Of a DNA stretch of 64,000 nt, positions 52,032-62,023 are shown one piece after another; position 1 is the stretch's first letter; each line of letters starts with the position of its first letter. The translations under genes and the position numbers were made by a program. The stretch spans positions 5,766,001 to 5,830,000 of the forward strand of contig NZ_JBCJKP010000001.1 of assembly GCF_039503195.1 (NCBI RefSeq), read 5' to 3'. Source of the DNA: Streptomyces mirabilis. GTDB lineage: Bacteria > Actinomycetota > Actinomycetes > Streptomycetales > Streptomycetaceae. Under the pieces are notes generated by a model that made no database searches, was not told the origin of the DNA, and saw nothing but the letters and a program-made list of their open reading frames with translations.

Positions 52032-53366
52032 TCAGGCCATCCAGCGGTCCGGTCGGGCCTCGCGCCGCCCCGTCCGTGACCGGTCGGCCTGCGCCTGAAG
52101 TAGCTCCGCGGCCTCCGCGGCGTCCCGCAGCCGCGCCGTCACCGTCTGGTTGGCCCCCGTGTCCACCTGGACGTCGGCGACGCCCCTGAAGCGCTCCCAG
52201 GGCCCCTGCGTCAGTCGTACGCTCTGCACCTTCGCGTGCGGCACGAGCGACAGACGGCGGCGCAGCAGTCCGTGACGCGCCGCGAAGACGGTGTCGGTGA
52301 CGGCGAGCCCGTACCCTCGCCACCACAGCGGCACGCACCACCAGGCCCGGCGCGGCGGCCGGGACAGGGTGGACGGCACCGTCACCCCGGGCAGCACCCT
52401 CGCGATCACCGACTCGGCGGCCTCGCGCGGAGCGACGGGCACGAGGACGGAGTTCGAGGACCCCGCCACGTCGAGTTCCACCCGTACCCAGCCGCGTCGC
52501 CGCCACAGCAGCGGTTCGACGATCCGTACGGTCTGCACGCGTCCGGGCGGCACCGTCTCGTGCGTACGGTCGAGGAGGCCGTGGTCGATGCGGAGCCCGT
52601 CCGGCGACTCGCCCACCGTCCAGTCGTACTCGCCGACGAACCGCCCCACGCTGCTCGCGCCCGCGGCGCCGAGCAGTGGCACCCCGGTGGCGAGGACCGT
52701 CCACACGCTGTGGGTGGCGAACCACAGGAACGGGGGCACGACGAGGGCGGCGGCCAGGGAACCCCAGGTGGCGCCGGTGAGGAGGAGGGAGACGGCGAGA
52801 AATCCCGCCGGCACGTGCAGCAACTGCCGTACCGGCGCCTCGCCGACCTCGTGAGCCGTCTCGGGGGCGAAACCGGCGGCGCGGGCGAGGAGTTCGGCGC
52901 GCAGGGCGCGGGCATCGTCCTCGCCGAGATAGGCGAGTTCGTCCTTCTTGTCCGTTCCTATGACGTCGAGTTTGAGCTTGGTGACGCCCGCGACGCGGGC
53001 CAGCAGCGGCTGGGTGACGTCGACGGCCTGCAGCCGGTCGAGCCGGATGTGCGCGGTGCGCCGGAACAACAGGCCGGTACGGATGCGCAGTTCGGTCTCG
53101 GTCACCGCGAAGTGCGTGAACCACCAGCTCAGAAAGCCGTAGAGGGCGGCCGCCGGGACGATGGCGGCGAGCCCGATGAGCAGCGCGGTCGTCGTCAGCC
53201 TGGTCAGCTGCTCCTGCGCCTGGTTGGGGTCGTGCACGGCCCAACCGGCGACCACGGCGACCGGCGCCCAGGCGCGCCGGAACGGTGTCACCGGGTGCAG
53301 CCGCCGCTCCACCAGCGGCTTCCGCTCCCGTATGACGTCCTCGGTGTCGGGCGCCGGCGTGTTCAC
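52032..53366 (-). CDS. PH-domain (YdbT/bPH2) membrane protein
   Basis: A 444-residue protein from GTG at 53366, which overlaps the upstream gene's stop. It alternates membrane segments ([37 protein letters not shown]) and two or three bPH2 (YdbS/YdbT) domains, seen in [53 protein letters not shown] and [20 protein letters not shown]. Such proteins are membrane stress-related; no function is established. Forms an operon with the small PH gene above it. Confidence 0.9.
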   Translation of the reverse strand: MNTPAPDTEDVIRERKPLVERRLHPVTPFRRAWAPVAVVAGWAVHDPNQAQEQLTRLTTTALLIGLAAIVPAAALYGFLSWWFTHFAVTETELRIRTGLLFRRTAHIRLDRLQAVDVTQPLLARVAGVTKLKLDVIGTDKKDELAYLGEDDARALRAELLARAAGFAPETAHEVGEAPVRQLLHVPAGFLAVSLLLTGATWGSLAAALVVPPFLWFATHSVWTVLATGVPLLGAAGASSVGRFVGEYDWTVGESPDGLRIDHGLLDRTHETVPPGRVQTVRIVEPLLWRRRGWVRVELDVAGSSNSVLVPVAPREAAESVIARVLPGVTVPSTLSRPPRRAWWCVPLWWRGYGLAVTDTVFAARHGLLRRRLSLVPHAKVQSVRLTQGPWERFRGVADVQVDTGANQTVTARLRDAAEAAELLQAQADRSRTGRREARPDRWMA

Positions 53367-53878
53367 AGCCCCGCCGATCGGGCCTCGCCCAGCTCGGTCA
53401 GCCGGTCGCGCAGCCGCTCGGCCTCGGTCGGGTCCAGGCCCGGGATGCACGCGTCCGTCGCGGCGGCCGCCGTGTGCAGCTGCACGCTCGCCAGCCCGAA
53501 GTGCCGCTCCACGGGCCCGGAGGTCACCTCGACCAGCTGCATCCGCCCGTACGGCACCACGGTCTCCTCGCGGAACAGCACACCGCGGCTGATCAGCAGG
53601 TCGTCCGCGCGCTCGGCGTACCGCCAGGAGCGCCAGTTGCGCCCCAGCATCCCCCAGCCCCACACCAGCAGGGCGAACGGCAGCAGCGCGAAGGCCGCCC
53701 AGACGGCGCCCGCGAACACCGCGAGAAGCACCCCCAGGACGATCGTCAGCAGTCCCAGCCACACCACCAGCAGCAGCCGACGCATCCGCAGCAGTCCCGG
53801 CGGCAGCCCGGTCCAGACCGGCTCCGCCGCCGTGCTTCCCACGGTGTTTCCCGCGGTCTCCGCGCTCCCCGTATCCAT
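53363..53878 (-). CDS. Small PH-domain (YdbS-like) membrane protein
   Basis: A 171-residue protein from ATG at 53878. Two hydrophobic helices ([36 protein letters not shown]) precede a single bPH2 domain: [60 protein letters not shown]. The stop overlaps the start of the larger PH protein (GTGA at 53363-53366). YdbS/YdbT pairs are common in bacteria. Divergent from nuoD with only about 31 bases between starts. Confidence 0.9.
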   Translation of the reverse strand: MDTGSAETAGNTVGSTAAEPVWTGLPPGLLRMRRLLLVVWLGLLTIVLGVLLAVFAGAVWAAFALLPFALLVWGWGMLGRNWRSWRYAERADDLLISRGVLFREETVVPYGRMQLVEVTSGPVERHFGLASVQLHTAAAATDACIPGLDPTEAERLRDRLTELGEARSAGL

Positions 53879-53909
53879 GCCGCAAGGGTACGTACGACAG
53901 ACTGTCCCC

Positions 53910-55061
53910 ATGACTCCTCCTACGGAGACCATGGTCGGTATCGGCGGCGCCGCGGAGAGCACCGACATGGTGCTCAACATCGGGCCCCAGCACCCGTCCA
54001 CGCACGGGGTGCTGCGGCTGAAGCTGGTCCTGGACGGTGAGCGGATCCAGCACGCGGAGCCGGTGATCGGCTATATGCACCGCGGCGCGGAGAAACTCTT
54101 CGAGGCGCGCGACTACCGCCAGATCGTCATGCTCGCCAACCGCCACGACTGGCTCTCCGCCTTCTCGAACGAGCTGGGCGTGGTCCTCGCCGTGGAGCGG
54201 ATGCTCGGCATGGAGGTCCCCGAGCGCGCGGTGTGGATGCGGACCCTCCTCGCGGAGCTCAACCGGGTCCTGAACCACTTGATGTTCCTGGGCTCGTACC
54301 CCCTGGAGCTGGGCGGGATCACCCCGATCTTCTACGCGTTCACGGAGCGCGAGGAACTCCAGCACGTCATGGAGGAGGTCTCCGGCGGGCGCATGCACTA
54401 CATGTTCAACCGCGTCGGCGGCCTCAAGGAGGACCTCCCGGCCGGCTGGACCACCCGCGCGCGCGGCGCCGTCACGGCCCTGCGCTCGCGGATGGGTGTG
54501 TACGACGACCTGGTGCTCGGCAACGAGATCTTCCGGGGGCGTACGCGGGGCGTGGGCGCCCTCGCGCCGGAGACCGTGCACGCCTACGGAGTGAGCGGGC
54601 CCATCGCGCGCGCCTCGGGCGTCGACTTCGACCTGCGCCGGGACGAGCCGTACCTCGCCTACGGGGAGCTCCAGGACACCTTGAAGGTCGTCACCCGCCA
54701 GGAGGGCGACTGTCTGGCCCGCTTCGAGTGCCTCCTGGGGCAGACGCACAACGCGCTCGACCTCGCGGACGCCTGTCTCGACCGGCTCGCGGACCTTCCG
54801 CCCGGGCCGATCAACCAGCGCCTCCCGAAGGTCCTGAAGGCGCCCGAGGGGCACACCTACGCCTGGACCGAGAACCCCCTCGGGATCAACGGCTACTACC
54901 TGGTCAGCAAGGGCGAGAAGACCCCGTACCGGCTGAAGCTGCGCTCGGCCTCGTTCAACAACATCCAGGCGCTGGTGGAGCTGCTGCCCGGGACGCTGGT
55001 CGCGGACATGGTGGCGATCCTGGGGTCACTGTTCTTCGTGGTCGGGGACATCGACAAGTAG
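53910..55061 (+). CDS. nuoD2: Orphan NADH-quinone oxidoreductase subunit D (NuoD paralogue)
   Basis: A 383-residue protein. [40 protein letters not shown] and [20 protein letters not shown] are the NuoD/49-kDa core, ending [20 protein letters not shown] with the GDIDK C-terminus. No other nuo subunit is in the window, so it is an orphan paralogue. It may serve as an alternative quinone-site subunit. The 3' end overlaps a convergent gene by 36 bases: a MidA/NDUFAF7-like methyltransferase, the enzyme class that modifies NuoD in mitochondria. The conserved Arg of HRGAEK is residue 58. Confidence 0.95.
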   Translation: MTPPTETMVGIGGAAESTDMVLNIGPQHPSTHGVLRLKLVLDGERIQHAEPVIGYMHRGAEKLFEARDYRQIVMLANRHDWLSAFSNELGVVLAVERMLGMEVPERAVWMRTLLAELNRVLNHLMFLGSYPLELGGITPIFYAFTEREELQHVMEEVSGGRMHYMFNRVGGLKEDLPAGWTTRARGAVTALRSRMGVYDDLVLGNEIFRGRTRGVGALAPETVHAYGVSGPIARASGVDFDLRRDEPYLAYGELQDTLKVVTRQEGDCLARFECLLGQTHNALDLADACLDRLADLPPGPINQRLPKVLKAPEGHTYAWTENPLGINGYYLVSKGEKTPYRLKLRSASFNNIQALVELLPGTLVADMVAILGSLFFVVGDIDK

Positions 55062-56171
55062 GCCGTCGGCCGGTGAATCGTCGGCAAGGAGGCCGTCGAT
55101 CATCAGGTTCGGAATTCCAACCGGCTGGAGCAGCCAGCCGAAGTCGCCCAGGCCGCCGGTCGCGGTGAGTTCGGCGGCTTCCCCCGCGCCCGCCAGAGCG
55201 CGTACGTAGGCGCTGGGGTCCGTGGCGGCGAGTGAGAGCGCCGGCCGGGCGCCGCTCACGCCGAGCGCGCGCAGGGCCGCCCGCTGGGTCACCACGCGCC
55301 CTCCGGGCAGCGCGCACGCGTCCAGGGCCACATGCGCCGTGATGTCGCACGAGCCGTCCGGCACGGGCGCCGTCTCCCTGCCCTCGCGGAAGCCGGTGAG
55401 TGTCCCGAAAGGCGGTCGCGCGGCGGCGAAGTGCGCGTAGTCGACGGCGACGGCGAGGCCCCGGTCCAGGGAGGCGACGGCACCGGCCCAAGCGGTGTCT
55501 CTAGGGAGACCGATCTCGGCGCGGGCCCCCTCGAAGGGCATCTCTTCGGGCATCTCCTCGGAGGGCACGTCACCGGAAGGCGCCTCTTCGGAGTGCGCCC
55601 CTGGGAAAGGCACCTCTTCGCAGGCCAGTGGCCACCACCTCCGCAGCCACTGCGCCTCCGCCCCGGCCACGGGCTCACCCAGGCGCTCGGCCCCGTCGTC
55701 GTCCCGTACGAGAACCAGCCGGGGTACGCCCGTCGCGTCCACCTCCGCCACCTCCACCGGCACGTTGTCCAGCCACTCGTTGGCGAACAGCAGTCCGGTG
55801 ACCCCCTTCGGGGGCCGGGTGAGCCACTCGATCCGGTGATCGAGAACAGCGGGGCGGTCGGCGCGTTCGACGGCGTACCCGCGCGCGCGGGAGGCCACTT
55901 CGGCGGGGAGCGCGGCGAGGACACCGGTCACCAGCTCACCGCGGCCCGCCGCCATGTCGACGAAGGCGAGCTCGGCAGGGCGGCCGAGGGCCTCGTCGAC
56001 CCGGCACAGCAGCCGGGCCACGGCCGCGGCGAACAGCGGGGACGCGTGCACCGACGTACGGAAGTGGCCGGCCGGCCCCTCGGGCCCGCGATAGAAGCCG
56101 GAGGACCCGTACAGGGCCTCCTCCGTCGCCTCGCGCCAACCTCGCCACTCACCCGTCCCCACGCGCCTCAC
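55026..56171 (-). CDS. MidA/NDUFAF7-like SAM methyltransferase (DUF185)
   Basis: A 381-residue protein from GTG at 56171 (GTG at 56162 also fits). The N-terminus ([40 protein letters not shown]) has the SAM-binding glycine loop. [20 protein letters not shown] is the family's LLDALPV-like segment. A 30-residue acidic stretch, [20 protein letters not shown], interrupts the middle and is unusual. In mitochondria this family methylates an arginine of NDUFS2, the NuoD homologue, as required for complex I. Here the gene overlaps nuoD's 3' end convergently. Target specificity is inferred. Confidence 0.82.
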   Translation of the reverse strand: MRRVGTGEWRGWREATEEALYGSSGFYRGPEGPAGHFRTSVHASPLFAAAVARLLCRVDEALGRPAELAFVDMAAGRGELVTGVLAALPAEVASRARGYAVERADRPAVLDHRIEWLTRPPKGVTGLLFANEWLDNVPVEVAEVDATGVPRLVLVRDDDGAERLGEPVAGAEAQWLRRWWPLACEEVPFPGAHSEEAPSGDVPSEEMPEEMPFEGARAEIGLPRDTAWAGAVASLDRGLAVAVDYAHFAAARPPFGTLTGFREGRETAPVPDGSCDITAHVALDACALPGGRVVTQRAALRALGVSGARPALSLAATDPSAYVRALAGAGEAAELTATGGLGDFGWLLQPVGIPNLMIDGLLADDSPADGLLVDVPDHEEQ

Positions 56172-56313
56172 CGGACCAGCCTAGGCCCCCCTGAAAGACG
56201 GGCCTTAGCCGTCCCGGGCGGGGGAGCATCCACCTTGGGGAGTACGAGCGCCCCTCGCGGATCGACCCTCCGGTTGACCCCTGCGCACTGCATGCTTCCC
56301 TACGCTGGGTTAC

Positions 56314-57519
56314 GTGCAGCGCCTCTATGACTTTCTCCGCAGGCACCCGACGTGGGTCGACAGCTTCTGGGCCGTCGTCCTGCTCGGGATCTCCGGCGTG
56401 AGCCTGACCAACGTCAACGGCGCCGCCGATCAGCGCGGGTCGCTCGCCGCGGCGCTCCCGATCGCCGTCGTACTGAGTGCGGTCGTCGCGCTGCGCCGCC
56501 TCATGCCCGAGAAGATGCTGGTCCTGGCCGCAGTGGTCGGTGTCGCACAGGTCGTCCTGGATGTCCCGCCGGCGCCCGGGGACTTCGCGATGCTGGTGAT
56601 CATCTATACCGTCGCCGCGGACGGTGCCCGCTGGGCTTCGCGCCTCGGGCTGATCGGCGGCCTCTGCGCGGCGACCGTCGGGCAGCTCCGCTGGCCGCTG
56701 CGGGATCAGGGCCCGCTGGGCGCCGTCCTGATAGTGATCTTCCAGACGGTTCCGTTCGCGCTGGCCTGGGTGCTCGGCGACTCCATCCGCACCCGCCGCG
56801 CCTACCTCGCCCAGTTGGAGGAGCGCGCCGCCCGCCTGGAGAAGGAGCGCGAGGCGCAGGCCAAGGTGGCCGTCGCGGCCGAGCGCGCCCGGATCGCCCG
56901 CGAACTGCACGACGTGGTCGCGCACAACGTCTCGGTGATGGTGGTCCAGGCAGACGGTGCCGCCTACGTCATGGACGCCGCCCCCGAGCAGGCCAAGAAG
57001 GCCCTCGAGACCATCTCCGGGACCGGTCGCCAGGCCCTCGCCGAGATGCGCCGCCTGCTCGGCGTGCTGCGCACCGGCGAGCACCAGGAGAGCGGTGAGT
57101 ACGTGCCGCAGCCCGACGTCGAGCAGCTCGACGACCTCATCGAGCAGTGCCGCACCTCGGGCCTGCCCGTCGACTTCAAGGTCGAGGGCACCCCCCGGCC
57201 GCTGCCCAGCGGGGTGGAGCTCACGGCGTACCGCATCGTCCAGGAGGCGCTCACCAATACGCGCAAGCACGGCGGCCCGAACGCGGGCGCGAGCGTGCGC
57301 CTGGTCTACTTCGACGACGGGCTCGGGCTGCTCGTCGAGGACGACGGCAAGGGCGCGCCCCACGAGCTGTACGAGGAGGGCGGCGCCGACGGCCAGGGAC
57401 ACGGCCTGATCGGGATGCGCGAGCGCGTCGGTATGGTCGGAGGCACTCTGGACGCGGGGCCGCGCCCCGGTGGAGGCTTCCGCATCAGCGCCCTGCTGCC
57501 GCTCAAGTCGGCTCACTGA
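56314..57519 (+). CDS. Sensor histidine kinase (NarL-type)
   Basis: A 401-residue protein from GTG at 56314. Four to five N-terminal membrane helices (FWAVVLLGISGVSLTNV, AALPIAVVLSAVVALR, MLVLAAVVGVAQVVLDV, VIIYTVAADG, AVLIVIFQTVPFALAWVLG) form a DUF7134-like sensor. A coiled coil then leads to HisKA_3 with the phosphorylated histidine in RIARELHDVVAHNVSVMVVQ and a HATPase_c (LTAYRIVQEALTNTRKHGGP, GHGLIGMRERVGMVGG). Signal is unknown. The response regulator follows after 70 bases. Confidence 0.95.
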   Translation: MQRLYDFLRRHPTWVDSFWAVVLLGISGVSLTNVNGAADQRGSLAAALPIAVVLSAVVALRRLMPEKMLVLAAVVGVAQVVLDVPPAPGDFAMLVIIYTVAADGARWASRLGLIGGLCAATVGQLRWPLRDQGPLGAVLIVIFQTVPFALAWVLGDSIRTRRAYLAQLEERAARLEKEREAQAKVAVAAERARIARELHDVVAHNVSVMVVQADGAAYVMDAAPEQAKKALETISGTGRQALAEMRRLLGVLRTGEHQESGEYVPQPDVEQLDDLIEQCRTSGLPVDFKVEGTPRPLPSGVELTAYRIVQEALTNTRKHGGPNAGASVRLVYFDDGLGLLVEDDGKGAPHELYEEGGADGQGHGLIGMRERVGMVGGTLDAGPRPGGGFRISALLPLKSAH

Positions 57520-57589
57520 CACCTGTAACGAAACCTTTTGGTCAGTTCCAACTATTTTTTGACCGTTGATGGAGAGGGAAGAGACCCCG

Positions 57590-58276
57590 ATGGCGATCCG
57601 CGTGATGCTCGTCGACGACCAGGTGCTGCTGCGCACCGGCTTCCGGATGGTGCTCGCCGCCCAGCCGGACATGGAGGTCGTGGCCGAGGCGGGCGACGGC
57701 GTCGAGGCCCTCCAGGTCCTGCGGTCGACCGCGGTCGACGTGGTGTTGATGGACGTACGCATGCCGAAGCTGGACGGTGTGGAGACCACCCGCCGCATCT
57801 GCTCGGACCCCAACCCTCCGAAGGTGCTGATCCTCACCACCTTCGACCTCGACGAGTACGCCTTCTCCGGGCTGAAGGCGGGCGCCTCCGGTTTCATGCT
57901 CAAGGACGTGCCGCCCGGCGAGCTGCTCACCGCCATCCGCTCCGTGCACAGCGGTGACGCCGTGGTCGCGCCCTCCACCACCCGGCGCCTGCTCGACCGG
58001 TTCGCGCCGATGCTGCCCCACGCCGGCAAGGAGCCCCAGCACAAGGAGCTGGAGCGGCTCACCGACCGTGAGCGCGAGGTGATGGTGCTGGTCGCGCAGG
58101 GGCTGTCGAACGGCGAGATCGCGGCCCGTCTCGTGCTGTCCGAGGCCACCGTGAAGACGCATGTGGGGCGCATCCTGACCAAGCTGGGGCTGCGGGACCG
58201 GGTGCAGGTGGTGGTTCTCGCGTATGAGACGGGGCTCGTGCGGGCGGGCAGCGTTGATCCGGGGCGGCACCGCTGA
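57590..58276 (+). CDS. LuxR/NarL-family response regulator
   Basis: A 228-residue protein. The receiver accepts phosphate at the aspartate of VDVVLMDVRMPK; MLVDDQVLL and LILTTFDLDEY/AGASGFMLKD complete the active site. The C-terminal helix-turn-helix is LTDREREVMVLVAQGLSNGE followed by LVLSEATVKTHVGRILTKLG. ATG at 57590 follows GAGAGGGAAGA; ATG at 57569 is in frame. It is the partner of the kinase upstream; targets unknown. Confidence 0.95.
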   Translation: MAIRVMLVDDQVLLRTGFRMVLAAQPDMEVVAEAGDGVEALQVLRSTAVDVVLMDVRMPKLDGVETTRRICSDPNPPKVLILTTFDLDEYAFSGLKAGASGFMLKDVPPGELLTAIRSVHSGDAVVAPSTTRRLLDRFAPMLPHAGKEPQHKELERLTDREREVMVLVAQGLSNGEIAARLVLSEATVKTHVGRILTKLGLRDRVQVVVLAYETGLVRAGSVDPGRHR

Positions 58277-58350
58277 TCCGGGCCGGCGGCTCGGCGAGCC
58301 GATCGTGGGTGCGTGACCGGGGCGTGACCGGGGCCCACTAGGGTCTGCGC

Positions 58351-58983
58351 ATGCTCCTGTGGATCAACGGCCCCTTCGGGGGCGGCAAGACACAGACCGC
58401 ACACGAGATCCAGCGTCGGCTGCCCGGCAGCGTCGTCTGCGACCCGGAACACGCCGGCTTCGGCCTGCGCCGCATGCTGCCGCCCGAACTGCGCGGGGAC
58501 TTCCAGGACTTGGCGTCCTGGCGGCAGGGTGTGGTCGAGGTGCTCGACCTCGCCCTCGGCAAACACGACGGCGTGGTCATCGTCCCCATGACGGTCACCA
58601 ACGCCCGCTATTTCGAGGAGACGGTCGGGCGACTGACCGAACTGGGCCACGATGTACGGCACTTCGCCCTCCTCGCCGAGCGCGAGACCGTATTGAAGCG
58701 GCTGCGCGAGCGCGGCTTCGGACACCTCCTTCAGTACGTCGCCGGGAAGGACGCCTCGTTGCGGCAGGAGAGTTGGGCCGTGCGGCAGCTCGACGACTGC
58801 CTGGAGCGGCTGCGCGAGCCGGAGTTCGCGGAGCACCTGTGGACCGATCACACGACGGTCGCCAAGACGGCCGACCGGATCGCCGTGCTCGCGGGACTGA
58901 CGCTGACTCCGAACAAGGACGGGGCGGTGCGGGGACGGCTGCGGCGGGCGTGGACCGGCGCCAAGCACATCCGGTTCGACTGA
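58351..58983 (+). CDS. TmrB-like ATP-binding protein
   Basis: A 210-residue protein. P-loop LLWINGPFGGGKTQTAHEIQ at the N-terminus; other family motifs include VCDPEHAGFGLRRMLPPELR and VIVPMTVTNARYFEETVGRL. TmrB gives tunicamycin resistance in Bacillus, and close relatives here may act on toxic nucleotide-like compounds. The nucleotide-binding assignment is firm; the substrate is not. Confidence 0.87.
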   Translation: MLLWINGPFGGGKTQTAHEIQRRLPGSVVCDPEHAGFGLRRMLPPELRGDFQDLASWRQGVVEVLDLALGKHDGVVIVPMTVTNARYFEETVGRLTELGHDVRHFALLAERETVLKRLRERGFGHLLQYVAGKDASLRQESWAVRQLDDCLERLREPEFAEHLWTDHTTVAKTADRIAVLAGLTLTPNKDGAVRGRLRRAWTGAKHIRFD

Positions 58984-59005
58984 GCCTGCGGAGCGCCGGG
59001 CAGGG

Positions 59006-59045
59006 GCCGTCGCGCTCGACAGGGAGCCGTCGAACTCGACAGGGG
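59006..59045. repeat. Two 20-bp tandem repeats
   Basis: GCCGTCGCGCTCGACAGGGA and GCCGTCGAACTCGACAGGGG, back to back in the convergent gap. No function seen. Confidence 0.8.
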
Positions 59046-59055
59046 TCCGCCGGGC

Positions 59056-60162
59056 TCAGCGCAGGATGCCCTCCAGGAAGTCGCTGCCCAGCCGGGCCAC
59101 GACGCTGACGTCCAGCTGGTGCAGCACGTACCGCCCGCGGCGTCTCGTGGTGATCAGGCCCGCCTTCTTGAGCACGCCCAGGTGCCGGGATATCTCCGGG
59201 GCCGTCATCCCGTTCACCTGCGCCAGCTCGCCCGTGGTGAACGCGCTGCGGGCCAGGCTGCGGCAGATCCGCATCCGGACCGGATGGGACAGCGCGGTCA
59301 TCCGCAGGGTCAGCTGCTCCAGCGAGAACGGTGCCGCGAGCTCCGGGGAACCGACCGGGTAGTGCAGCACCGGCTGCCAGCCGTAACGATGCAGCACCAT
59401 CAGGTGCGGCCAGCCGAGACTGGTCGGCACGAGGAGGAGCCCGCCCTCCCCGGTGGCCGTCTGGCCCTGGCCCAGCTTGTCGACCGTGATCGTCCGGCCT
59501 GTCTCGTCCAGCGTCACCGCCGGGGACACCGAGGCCATGGCCTCGGCCAGGCCCTTGTGCCGCAGGAGGTCCGTCTTGTGGCGGGCGTCCGCCGCGAGCT
59601 GGTGGCGCAGCCGGGACCAGGTCTCGGCGAAGAAGGCCTCGTCGCAGTCCTCCAGGAACTGCCGCAGCCATGCCCGGATCTGCGGCGGATCGTCCAGCAG
59701 CCGCTTGCTGAAGCGCACCTGCTGGGGTCCGCGCGCGGCGGCCAGCTCCAGCGCGCGCTGCTGCAGCTCGGGGTCGGAGAGCGTGTCCCGGCCCGGCGCC
59801 GCGTACGGAAGCGCGCAGGTGAACTCCAGGGCGGCGTCCACGAACTGCTCGTCGGTCAGCTTGTCCAGCAGGTCCAGCTCCTCGGCGAGCGTGGCGCCGG
59901 GGAGCGTGGTCCTGCCGGGAATCCCCGCGTACGGCAGGAACAGGTCCGAGAACGTCGTCCGCCACAGGAAGTCGGCCTCGCACATCCGGTCCGCGAGATG
60001 CGAGTCGAGCCGGGCGGTGACGCCGGTCGCCCAGCCCTGCAGCCCGGGGTGGTGACCCGGCTCGGACAACGCGTGCAGCGCCATGCAGAGCTCGGCCAGG
60101 GGCGACGGCACGACGGAGATCCGCTCCTGCCGCAGCCCGGTGACATCGATGTGCACGCTCAT
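59056..60162 (-). CDS. ArsR-type regulator (DUF5937)
   Basis: A 368-residue protein from ATG at 60162. The N-terminal two-thirds is the helical DUF5937 region (SPLAELCMALHALSEPGHHP, SKRLLDDPPQIRAWLRQFLE), the C-terminus a winged helix (LSHPVRMRICRSLARSAFTT, NGMTAPEISRHLGVLKKAGL, TTRRRGRYVLHQLD). It resembles ArsR repressors fused to a ligand domain. Divergent from a small hypothetical gene. Confidence 0.88.
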   Translation of the reverse strand: MSVHIDVTGLRQERISVVPSPLAELCMALHALSEPGHHPGLQGWATGVTARLDSHLADRMCEADFLWRTTFSDLFLPYAGIPGRTTLPGATLAEELDLLDKLTDEQFVDAALEFTCALPYAAPGRDTLSDPELQQRALELAAARGPQQVRFSKRLLDDPPQIRAWLRQFLEDCDEAFFAETWSRLRHQLAADARHKTDLLRHKGLAEAMASVSPAVTLDETGRTITVDKLGQGQTATGEGGLLLVPTSLGWPHLMVLHRYGWQPVLHYPVGSPELAAPFSLEQLTLRMTALSHPVRMRICRSLARSAFTTGELAQVNGMTAPEISRHLGVLKKAGLITTRRRGRYVLHQLDVSVVARLGSDFLEGILR

Positions 60163-60329
60163 GACCTCATGGTGCACCCCGTCACTGACAACGCCGCCGT
60201 CGATTGACGGCGACCGTCAATCGGGGCGACGGCCACCGAGGACGGGCGCAATCTGGGACGACCGGGGCAACCGCGGGCCTTCGGACTTCCCTCCCGTCGC
60301 GCGTTTCCCGTCCCGAGAGGCGATGAGCC

Positions 60330-60548
60330 ATGAGCATCACCCGGCAGTACTTTCTCGACACCTACCGGGCCCGTCGCCACGGCGAGCCGGCCCCTCCGGC
60401 GCCCGGCGCGCACGACTGGCAGGTGGCGCGCGAGCTGCGCGACCTCCGGCGGTTCCGGGCGGTCGTGGCGGGCCGCCCGGCCCACGGGCGGATACGCCGG
60501 GCCCTGGGCCGGCGGCTGCGCGGACGGCGCCCGCAGCCGGGCTGCTGA
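60330..60548 (+). CDS. Small basic protein, unknown
   Basis: A 72-residue protein from ATG at 60330, with GAGAGGCG upstream. MSITRQYFLDTYRARRHGEP then Arg-rich ELRDLRRFRAVVAGR. No homology recognised. Codon use looks coding. It lies divergent from the ArsR-type regulator and could be its target. Confidence 0.55.
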   Translation: MSITRQYFLDTYRARRHGEPAPPAPGAHDWQVARELRDLRRFRAVVAGRPAHGRIRRALGRRLRGRRPQPGC

Positions 60549-60610
60549 CCCCCGTGCGGGTCGCGCGGGTTTCCGTGCGGGGCCTGCCGGACGCCGGGCG
60601 CCGCGTGTGG

Positions 60611-61849
60611 TCAGCCGGGCAGTCGCTCGACGAACTCCCGGACGGCCGCCCGTACGTCCTGCGCCGTCCACTCCAGAGCGGGCGCCGCCACCGTGACCTC
60701 GGTGAGCGCGAGCCCCGGACCGCCCCGCATCCAGCTCTGGGAGAAGAGCGAGGTCTTCGTCTCCTCGGTCTGCCGCAGCGCCGCGTCCGTGAGGACGTCC
60801 GGGTCGTACGGCAGCCAGACCTGGAACTGGTGGGTGTGCGGCTCTTCCGGGTGGACGCGCGCCCAGGGGATCTTGGCCTCCGTGAAAGCCTCGCGCAGGG
60901 CGGCGGCGACCACGCGCGCGTGAGCCACGTACTCCGGCAGCCGGGGCAGCTCCTGGTCCAGGCCGATGAGCGCGGCGAGCACCGTGGGGAACTGCTGGAG
61001 GATCATGCCGCCGTACCGGTGCCGCCAGGTCTTCGCCTCGTCGATCAGGGTCTTCGGGCCCGCGATCAACGCCCCGCCGAAGCCTCCGAGCGACTTGTAG
61101 AACGACACGTAGACGCTGTCCGCGAGGCCCGCGATCTCGTCCAGCGGGCGGCCGAAGTGCGAGGTGCACTCCCACAGGCGGGCCCCGTCGAAGTGGACCA
61201 CCGCGTCACGATCCCGGGCGGCCTCCACGACCTCGGAGAGTTCCTCCCAGGAGGGCAGCACAAAACCGGCGTCCCTGAGCGGCAGTTCGAGCAGCAGCGC
61301 CCCGAAGGGCTCCTCGAAGTCCCGTATCTCCTCGGCCGTGGGCAGCCGGGGCTCGTCGGTCACCCGCACCGGGCGCAAGCCGCTGACCTGGCTGAACGCC
61401 TGCCGTTCATGGACCTCGGGGTGGCTGAGCGCATGGAGTGCGACGGTCGGGTTCCCGGTACGGCCCGCCCAGCAGCGCAGGGCGACCTGCTGGGCCATGG
61501 TGCCGGTGGGGAAGAAGGCGGCCGCCTCCTTGCCGAGCAGGCCCGCGACCCGCTCCTCCAGGGTCTCGACGATCTGGCCCCCGTACATGTCGACGGGCCG
61601 GTCGAGGTCGTACACACCCGCGGCGCCGTCGTTCAGCCAGGCCAGCCGTTCCCGGACCGTGTGCTGGTGGCTGGGCTGCCACAGCACGCGCCGGGCCGCC
61701 CGCAGCGCGGCACTCCGCCGCGCCCGCAGCCGCTCGGCCGCCTCCTCCGGATCCTGGCCCGCGCTCTCCGGGTCCTGCCCCGCCGTCTCCGGGTCCTGTC
61801 CCACCGTCATCGGGTCCTGTCCCGCCGCCGTTTCCGCCGTATCGCTCAT
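60611..61849 (-). CDS. Low-specificity L-threonine aldolase-like enzyme
   Basis: A 412-residue PLP enzyme. The lysine is in [36 protein letters not shown] and [19 protein letters not shown] [20 protein letters not shown] complete the active site. It cleaves L-threonine to glycine and acetaldehyde. The first 40 residues are four copies of an eight-residue unit ([12 protein letters not shown]), absent from ordinary aldolases, so a repeat-generated leader. ATG at 61849. Confidence 0.92.
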   Translation of the reverse strand: MSDTAETAAGQDPMTVGQDPETAGQDPESAGQDPEEAAERLRARRSAALRAARRVLWQPSHQHTVRERLAWLNDGAAGVYDLDRPVDMYGGQIVETLEERVAGLLGKEAAAFFPTGTMAQQVALRCWAGRTGNPTVALHALSHPEVHERQAFSQVSGLRPVRVTDEPRLPTAEEIRDFEEPFGALLLELPLRDAGFVLPSWEELSEVVEAARDRDAVVHFDGARLWECTSHFGRPLDEIAGLADSVYVSFYKSLGGFGGALIAGPKTLIDEAKTWRHRYGGMILQQFPTVLAALIGLDQELPRLPEYVAHARVVAAALREAFTEAKIPWARVHPEEPHTHQFQVWLPYDPDVLTDAALRQTEETKTSLFSQSWMRGGPGLALTEVTVAAPALEWTAQDVRAAVREFVERLPG

Positions 61850-62023
61850 CCCCGGATGATGTCGCGCGCGGCCCCGCCTCGGCATCCTCGTTTTCCGCAC
61901 CCCCCGCGACCTGCGGAAACCCACAGCCTGTGGACAACGAAAACGACGCTCGAGCCAATCGCGTTAACATGACGAGAAATCGTCCGGTACCCCGAGCGGA
62001 CTGGAACGGAAGGCCGCCGTCGA

